NCBI RefSeq assembly: GCF_000622145.1
Contig: NZ_JHWH01000024.1
Location: forward strand, 1 to 64,000
DNA length: 64,000 bases
Direction of reading: 5' to 3'
Origin: Paracoccus yeei ATCC BAA-599
GTDB lineage: Bacteria > Pseudomonadota > Alphaproteobacteria > Rhodobacterales > Rhodobacteraceae
The translations under genes were made by a program, and so were the position numbers. Below are positions 59,052 to 64,000 of this stretch, one piece after another; within the stretch, counting starts at the first letter, position 1, and the number at the start of each line of letters is the position of its first letter. The notes under the pieces are model-generated. The model saw only the letters and a list, made by a program, of their open reading frames with translations. It had not been told where the DNA came from and searched no databases.

Positions 59052-60452
59052 TCAGCCGAAGACCACCTGCGCGGTGGTGTTCTCCTTCAGCCCCTCCAGC
59101 CCGAACTGCAGGCCGATGCCGGATTGCTTGACCCCGCCGAAGGGCGCGTTCGGCTGGACCGCACCGTGCTTGTTGATCCAGACCGAACCGCTTTCCAGCC
59201 GCCGCGCCACCGCCCGCGCGGCATCAACGTCGCTGCCCCAGACCGAGGCGCCAAGCCCGTTCGGGTTGTCGTTGGCCATTGCCACCGCCTCGTCCAGGCT
59301 GGAATAGCGGATGACCGGCAGGGCCGGGCCGAACTGCTCCTGATCGACCAGCGCATCGCCGTTGCGCAGCCCGGCGATGATGGTCGGGGGAAAGAACAGC
59401 CCCTGCCCCGGCGCGCCGCCCAGCAGGACCTGGCCGCGCGCCGCCGCGTCGGCGACCAGCGCGGCCACCTTGTCGAACTGCGCCCGGTTCTGGACCGGCC
59501 CCAGGACGCTGGCTTCGTCCATGCCGTCGCCCAGCGGGATCGTGCGGGCGAAGGCGACCAGCGCCGCGCAGACCGCGTCATGGATGCTGTCGTGGACGTA
59601 AAGCCGCTTCAGCGCCGCGCAGGTCTGGCCGTTGTTGATGAAGGCGCCCCAGAACAGGCCTTCGGCAATCGCGGCCGGATCGGCGTCGGGCAGCACGATG
59701 CCCGCGTCGTTGCCGCCCAGTTCCAGCGTCAGGCGCTTGAGGTTGCCGGCCGCCGCGCGCATCACATGCCGGCCCGTGGGGGTCGAGCCGGTGAAGACGA
59801 TCTTGTCGATGCCCGGATGCTCGGACATCGCGGCGCCCAGGTTGAAGCCCTTGTCGTCGCCGGTCACGATGTTCAGCACGCCCGGCGGCAGCACCGCGCT
59901 GGCCAGTTCCACCATGCGCAGGGTGGCAAGCGGCGTCAGGGCCGAGGGCTTGATGACCACCGCATTGCCGACCCGCAGCGCCGGCAGGATGTGCCAGACC
60001 GCGATCATGACCGGAAAGTTCCAGGGCGTGATCGAGCCCGCGACGCCGATCGGCTTGCGCAGCAGCCGGACCCGGCCGGCCTCGTCATCCTGCAGCACCT
60101 CCTCGGGCAAGGACAGGCTGGCGGTATGGCCCGCCCAGGCGGCCGCCCCGCCCATTTCCCAGCGCGAGCCAAGGCCGTTCAGCGGCTTGCCCTGTTCCTG
60201 CGTCAGAAGGCGTGCCAGTTCCTCGGCATGGTCGGTCAGCAGGCGGGCGATGGCGGCGCAGGCCGCGGCGCGGTCGGCGTCGGGCAGCGCGGCCCAGCCG
60301 GGCTGCGCGGCGCGCGCCGCCGCGACCGCGCGGTCCAGGTCGGCGGGCGTCGCGTTCGGCGCATGGCCGACCACGGCCCCGGTCGCGGGGTTCATGACCG
60401 CGAAGCGGGCCTCGGTGGCGACGGGCTTGCCGTCGATGGTCAGATCGAACAT
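59052..60452 (-). CDS. NAD(P)-dependent aldehyde dehydrogenase
   Basis: The 466-residue ALDH has the oxyanion Asn in SITPWNFPVMI, cofactor loop VFTGSTPTGRHVM, general-base Glu in LTLELGGNDAGIV and catalytic Cys278 in NNGQTCAALKRLY. C-terminal EQFGPALPV and PFGGVKQSGIG are also present. It is the last gene of the catabolic operon on the reverse strand. It probably oxidises an aldehyde made by the flavin hydroxylase or flavin oxidoreductase of the same operon. Confidence 0.94.
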   Translation of the reverse strand: MFDLTIDGKPVATEARFAVMNPATGAVVGHAPNATPADLDRAVAAARAAQPGWAALPDADRAAACAAIARLLTDHAEELARLLTQEQGKPLNGLGSRWEMGGAAAWAGHTASLSLPEEVLQDDEAGRVRLLRKPIGVAGSITPWNFPVMIAVWHILPALRVGNAVVIKPSALTPLATLRMVELASAVLPPGVLNIVTGDDKGFNLGAAMSEHPGIDKIVFTGSTPTGRHVMRAAAGNLKRLTLELGGNDAGIVLPDADPAAIAEGLFWGAFINNGQTCAALKRLYVHDSIHDAVCAALVAFARTIPLGDGMDEASVLGPVQNRAQFDKVAALVADAAARGQVLLGGAPGQGLFFPPTIIAGLRNGDALVDQEQFGPALPVIRYSSLDEAVAMANDNPNGLGASVWGSDVDAARAVARRLESGSVWINKHGAVQPNAPFGGVKQSGIGLQFGLEGLKENTTAQVVFG

Positions 60453-60477
60453 GGTGTCTCCTCCCTTGTTGCTTGGA

Positions 60478-60669
60478 TCAGCGCGACCGCGCGGCGGCGA
60501 TGGCGGCCAGCACCGCCTCGGGGTCGCCGACCTGGTTCATCAGGATCAGCACAAGGCGCGACCACAGCTTCAGGCTTTCGGCCTCGGACAGCCCGTCGTG
60601 CATGGCGACCAGTTCCTGATACAGGTCGTCATGCCGGGTCAGGTTCGGGGCAAGGTTCAGTGCAGGCAT
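60478..60669 (-). CDS. DUF2783 small protein
   Basis: The 63-residue protein (LAPNLTRHDDLYQELVAMHDG, then SEAESLKLWSRLVLILMNQVGD) belongs to the DUF2783 family, small helical proteins that sit beside flavin-dependent aromatic hydroxylases. Its start overlaps the end of the hydroxylase gene by 13 bases. A role as a small subunit or stabiliser of the hydroxylase is likely by association only. Confidence 0.78.
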   Translation of the reverse strand: MPALNLAPNLTRHDDLYQELVAMHDGLSEAESLKLWSRLVLILMNQVGDPEAVLAAIAAARSR

Positions 60670-62237
60670 GATTGTCCTCCCTTGGCGCGGATCAGCGCAG
60701 CCTCGACGTCGGCGGCCGAGGCCGATTTCCAGCGCGCCGCAACATACTGATCGGGGCGCACCAGGACGGCGGCGCCGGGCGCAAGCTCCAGGCGCTCTGC
60801 GGCCAGCCCCTCGACCAGGACCAGCCGGACGCCCTGCGGCGGCGGCCGCTGCCATCCGGTCGCGATCAGCGTGAAATCGTCGCCCAGCGCGTCCAGCAGC
60901 CAGCCGTCCCGATGCGGCGCATCCAGCACCGGCGCGCCGGGGGCGACGCCACCCTGCCACAGGTCGCGGTCCGGGGTCGAAAGCCGGCTTGCGGGATAGG
61001 CGACCGGCGTCGAAAGCCGCCCGGAATTGACGAAGGGCCGGGCAAAGGCGTGATCCTGCGCCAGTTCCAGCACCGCATCGCGCAGGCCCTGGCTGGCCGC
61101 CGACTTCGGGGTCAGGAAATCGGTCGAGCGGGTCGAGTTCAGGATGTTTTCATCCGCCGTCGCCACCGCCTCGTCGTTATAGGTCTCGATCAGCGCCTCG
61201 TCGGCCTGGCCGCGCAGCACCAGGTCCAGCTTCCAGCCCAGGTTGTCGATGTCGGCAAAGCCGCCGTTGCAGCCCCGCGCCCCGAAGGGCGACACCAGAT
61301 GCGCCGCGTCGCCGGCAAAGATCACCCGGCCATGCACGAAGCGCGCCATGCGCCGGCACTGGAAGGTATAGACCGAATACCATTCGCGCTGGAATTCCAC
61401 GTCGTCGCCCAGCATGGCGCGGACATAGGGCTCGACGTTCTCGGGGCGGATCGCCGCCTCGCGGTCGATGTTCCAGCCGAGTTGAAAGTCCAGCCGCCAG
61501 ACGTCGTCGGGCTGCTTGTGCATCAGGGCCGAACGGCCGGGATTGAAGGGCGGGTCGAACCAGAACCAGCGCTCGGACGGCATCTCGTGCTTCATGCGGA
61601 TGTCGGCGATCAGGAAATTGTCCTCGAAGACGCGGCCCTCGAAATCCAGCCCCATCCTGTCGCGGACGGTCGAACGCGCGCCGTCGCAGGCGATCAGCCA
61701 GTCGGCCACCAGCTGATAGCCGGTCTCGGCCGTGCTGACCGACAGCTGCACGCCGTCGTTCAGCGGGGTCACGGCATCGACGCGATGGCCCCAGCGGATC
61801 TGGACATTCGGCAGCGCCCGGCAGCCGTCCAGAAGGTATTCCTCGATGTAATACTGCTGGATGTTGATGAAGCCGGGGCGCTTCTGGTCCTTCACCGACG
61901 CCATGTCGAACTGATAGATCGGCTGGTCGCCCGCGCCCCAGAACACCTTGCCGACGTTCCAGGTCACGCCCTTGTCCATCGTCGCGTCGCAGACGCCCAG
62001 GCGATCCAGGATGTCCAGCGAGCGCTTGGAAAAGCAGATCGCCTTGGAACAGTGCGCGACGAAATCCAGCCGGTTCAGCACCGTCACGGCATGGCCGCGC
62101 CGGCCCAGATCCAGCGCCATCGCCAGCCCGACGGGGCCGGCGCCGACGATCACCACCGGCGCCCGGTCCTGCGGCACCGCCGGCGCCGGGGTGGCGCCGA
62201 TTTCCTTGTAGACGGGAATCCCCGCGATATTGGCCAT
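60657..62237 (-). CDS. FAD-dependent aromatic hydroxylase (MhpA/PHBH-like)
   Basis: The 526-residue flavoprotein monooxygenase has the dinucleotide fold VGAGPVG (Gly32, Gly34, Gly37), the DG motif ACDGARSTVR and the second FAD motif FAGDAAHLVSPFGARGCNGG. This is class A hydroxylase family, near the 3-(3-hydroxyphenyl)propionate type. A thioredoxin-like C-terminus follows. It probably uses NAD(P)H and O2 to hydroxylate an aromatic compound. GGGAGGAG precedes the ATG. It forms an operon with DUF2783, ALDH and the upstream genes. Confidence 0.9.
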   Translation of the reverse strand: MANIAGIPVYKEIGATPAPAVPQDRAPVVIVGAGPVGLAMALDLGRRGHAVTVLNRLDFVAHCSKAICFSKRSLDILDRLGVCDATMDKGVTWNVGKVFWGAGDQPIYQFDMASVKDQKRPGFINIQQYYIEEYLLDGCRALPNVQIRWGHRVDAVTPLNDGVQLSVSTAETGYQLVADWLIACDGARSTVRDRMGLDFEGRVFEDNFLIADIRMKHEMPSERWFWFDPPFNPGRSALMHKQPDDVWRLDFQLGWNIDREAAIRPENVEPYVRAMLGDDVEFQREWYSVYTFQCRRMARFVHGRVIFAGDAAHLVSPFGARGCNGGFADIDNLGWKLDLVLRGQADEALIETYNDEAVATADENILNSTRSTDFLTPKSAASQGLRDAVLELAQDHAFARPFVNSGRLSTPVAYPASRLSTPDRDLWQGGVAPGAPVLDAPHRDGWLLDALGDDFTLIATGWQRPPPQGVRLVLVEGLAAERLELAPGAAVLVRPDQYVAARWKSASAADVEAALIRAKGGQSCLH

Positions 62238-62261
62238 GATCTCCTCCCCTTCCCCGTCGGA

Positions 62262-63221
62262 TCAGCCCTGCAACTGCGCCCAGACCTCGCGGTCGCGCTC
62301 GGCGGTCCAGATGCGGGGATGCTCGATGCCTTCGAATTCGTCCCACAGCCGCTGCACGTCGAAGGGCAGGCAGTGTTCAAAGATCGGCCAGGCGCCGAAT
62401 TCGGGGGCCAGCGCGTCGCGCGTCGCCTCGAACGCGGCCTTCAGGGTGCCGCCGGCCTTGTGGACGCGGCCGACATTCTCGATCATGTCGTTCAGGAACT
62501 TGCGGGTCTGTTCGACCGCCGCGTCGGTTTCCGCAACGCCGCGCGACACCGCGCCGCGCCCGCCGATCAGGTTCTCGGCCTGATAGGCCTTGACGTTGTC
62601 CAGCGTCTTGCCCGCCCAGTCGAAGTGATAGGCGTCGCCCGTGTAAAGCGCGGCCTTGGATTCGACCAGATCGCCCGCGAACAGCGTGCGGGTCTTGTCG
62701 TGCCAGACGACGATGTCGCCGCCGGTGTGCCCGCGGCCCAGAAAGCGCAACTCCAGCCTGCCGCGGTCGCCGCCCAGGTCGATGGCGTGGTCGGTCGCGA
62801 AGGTGACGGTCGGCCAGGTCAGGCCCGGCACCTCGTCGGCGTTCTTGGCCAGGCGCGGCATCCGGCCGAATTCGCTTTTCCAGTCCTGCTCGCCGCGCTC
62901 GGCCACCAGATCGCGCGAGGCCTCGGACATGATGATGTCGCCCGCGTCAAAGGCGCTGGCGCCCAGAACGCGCACCGCGTGGTAATGCGTCAGGATCAGA
63001 TAGCGGACCGGCTTGTCGGTCTGCTGGCGCAGGATCTTCAGCCAGTCGCGGCTGGCGGCGGGGGTCGCGCGGCTTTCGATGGCGACCAGGAAATCCTCGC
63101 CCTCGACGGCGCCGACGTTCGGATCGCCCTCGGCGGTCAGGGCATAGACGCCCTCGCCCAGGATCTCCAGCGTGTCGGTCTTGGCGGCGGTGTCGGCGGA
63201 TGATGCGAAAGCCTTGTTCAT
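62262..63221 (-). CDS. Metallo-beta-lactamase-fold protein with altered metal site
   Basis: The 319-residue MBL-fold protein has the strand-turn LILTHYHAVRVLG where functional hydrolases have THxHxDHxxG. His79 and His81 are kept but the Asp-His pair is replaced by Val83-Arg84. Later ligands His165 (GRGHTGGD) and Asp184 (LFAGD) are kept. A single metal site may remain. It lies in the catabolic operon between the cupin and hydroxylase genes. Members near quinoprotein and aromatic pathways are known, but the function is not established. Confidence 0.85.
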   Translation of the reverse strand: MNKAFASSADTAAKTDTLEILGEGVYALTAEGDPNVGAVEGEDFLVAIESRATPAASRDWLKILRQQTDKPVRYLILTHYHAVRVLGASAFDAGDIIMSEASRDLVAERGEQDWKSEFGRMPRLAKNADEVPGLTWPTVTFATDHAIDLGGDRGRLELRFLGRGHTGGDIVVWHDKTRTLFAGDLVESKAALYTGDAYHFDWAGKTLDNVKAYQAENLIGGRGAVSRGVAETDAAVEQTRKFLNDMIENVGRVHKAGGTLKAAFEATRDALAPEFGAWPIFEHCLPFDVQRLWDEFEGIEHPRIWTAERDREVWAQLQG

Positions 63222-63290
63222 GGGGGCAGTCCTTGTCCAGTCATTCGGGGAAAGGGCGCCGGCCGGGCGGTTGCCGGCCGGCAGGGTCGC

Positions 63291-63647
63291 TCAGGCCACC
63301 GCCAGGTAGTTCTTGACGAAGCGGTCGCTGGTGATCTCCCACAGGACCGGCGTGCCCTTCCTGACGAACCAGGCGTCGCCGACGCCATAGCTGACGGCCT
63401 CGCCGGTCGCTTCGTTGGTCAGGGTCACGCTGCCCTCGACCACCACGGAGTGCTCGTCGAAGGGATAGGTCATGCGGAACTTGCCCCGCGTCGCCCCGAA
63501 CCAGGCGCAGCTGACCGGGTCGGTCGGGGCACCGTGGATCATCCGGCCCATGCATTGCACGTCGCCCTCCAGCACCTCGGAACCGAGGTTCGTGACGCTG
63601 CCCCAGGGTTCCAGCTCGGGGACGGTGGTGTCGATCTTGATGGTCAT
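63291..63647 (-). CDS. Cupin-domain protein (DUF861-like)
   Basis: The 118-residue single-domain cupin has the segment RGKFRMTYPFDEHSVVVEGSV and the end GDAWFVRKGTPVLWEI, typical of the DUF861/EutQ-like group. The first cupin motif lacks the HxH pair, so metal binding is doubtful. Proteins of this group often lie beside DAO-type amine or amino-acid flavin oxidases, as here (63670). ATG at 63647 has GGAG nearby. Confidence 0.82.
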   Translation of the reverse strand: MTIKIDTTVPELEPWGSVTNLGSEVLEGDVQCMGRMIHGAPTDPVSCAWFGATRGKFRMTYPFDEHSVVVEGSVTLTNEATGEAVSYGVGDAWFVRKGTPVLWEITSDRFVKNYLAVA

Positions 63648-63669
63648 GATGGTCTCCGTAAGGGTTGGT

Positions 63670-64000
63670 TCAGCGCCGGCCGTTGAAATAGCCGGAAAGT
63701 TGGTGCCAGCATTTCGCGGCGGTGGTGACGGCGGGGCGCGCATGATCGGTCCCGAGGATCGAGACATGCGGGATGCGGGCCATCAGGTCGTAGCGGGCGG
63801 ACCCCTCGCTCATCCCCTCGGCCAGGACCTTGCAGACGATGTGGCTGGGGGTGACGCCGAACCCCGAATAGCCCTGCACATAGAAGGCGTTCGGCCGGCC
63901 GGACAGGGTGCCGATCTGCGGGAACAGGTTCGCCGAACAGGCCATCGGCCCGCCCCAGGCCATGTCGATCCTGACATCGCGCAGATAGGGGAAGGTCTTC
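63670..64000 (-). CDS. DAO-type FAD-dependent oxidoreductase, C-terminal part (5' end off window)
   Basis: The frame is open to the window edge and ends at 63670, giving 109 residues. The pattern WGGPMACSANLFPQIG, YVQGYSGFGVTPSHI (FAD-binding end with GYSGFG) and the C-terminal tail match the last third of glycine/D-amino-acid or amine oxidases such as PuuB. With the cupin next door this suggests oxidation of an amine or amino acid. The ATG at 63963 is internal. Confidence 0.87.
   Translation of the reverse strand, partial: KTFPYLRDVRIDMAWGGPMACSANLFPQIGTLSGRPNAFYVQGYSGFGVTPSHIVCKVLAEGMSEGSARYDLMARIPHVSILGTDHARPAVTTAAKCWHQLSGYFNGRR

Overview
The window is about 64 kb of high-GC, densely coding, largely operonic DNA. 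It reads as a chromosomal segment of a facultatively methylotrophic alphaproteobacterium of the Rhodobacterales, most likely Paracoccus or a close relative. The clues are a XoxF-type quinoprotein dehydrogenase locus with a four-cysteine methylotrophy cytochrome, catecholate siderophore genes of the aryl-capped polyamine type, a short GC-rich intergenic element of a kind I know from Rhodobacteraceae, and many 4-base ATGA start/stop overlaps. The genus is inference; there is no rRNA in the window.

Layout. 1-4.6 kb: the end of an IS5-type transposase abuts a Kup potassium transporter, which is divergent from a KdpD/KdpE-like sensor pair that has no Kdp pump beside it. 4.6-12.5 kb: electrophile and quinone defence genes (luciferase-like oxidoreductase, LysR regulator, ring-cleaving dioxygenase-like VOC protein, ChaC, a VOC-esterase fusion and a GST) plus a glycosidase-like protein. 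12.6-14.7 kb: trpA and ychF. 14.8-34 kb: a very large PQQ/lanthanide alcohol oxidation island. It holds a cytochrome c, XoxJ, an MxaD-like protein, two YVTN propellers, a Ped-type ABC system, two small secreted proteins, a two-component system with three unknown secreted proteins, XoxF, and a seven-gene MoxR/DUF58/VWA (Bat/MxaRSACKL-like) operon.

34.3-37 kb: tRNA-Ser(GCU), a sparse stretch with IS110 and IS3 remnants, a small lipoprotein and a THUMP-type rRNA methyltransferase. 37-39.6 kb: a VOC protein, a CpdA-like phosphoesterase and a DAG-kinase-like lipid kinase. 39.9-46 kb: a compact catecholate siderophore cluster with EntC, a short EntB, EntA, a free aryl carrier protein, EntE and a free-standing condensation domain of VibH type. 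46-51 kb: two membrane proteins, tRNA-Gly(GCC), a LysR gene without a normal start codon, two short-chain dehydrogenases and a Crp/Fnr regulator. 51.5-55.2 kb: an operon GNAT-YcaO-TfuA followed by a protein whose C-terminus is four copies of a GMSxR repeat. This is a candidate new RiPP (peptide thioamide or azoline) system and the best lead in the window. 55.4-64 kb: a class III cyclase with TPRs, a Tat-exported M20 peptidase and a catabolic operon (aldehyde dehydrogenase, DUF2783, flavin hydroxylase, variant metallo-beta-lactamase-fold protein, cupin, flavin oxidoreductase) that runs off the end.

How it fits together: XoxF would oxidise methanol or other alcohols in the periplasm and pass electrons to the cytochrome. 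XoxJ, MxaD-like, Ped-type ABC and MoxR/VWA proteins would serve assembly, metal insertion or substrate handling, under control of the embedded kinase-regulator pair.
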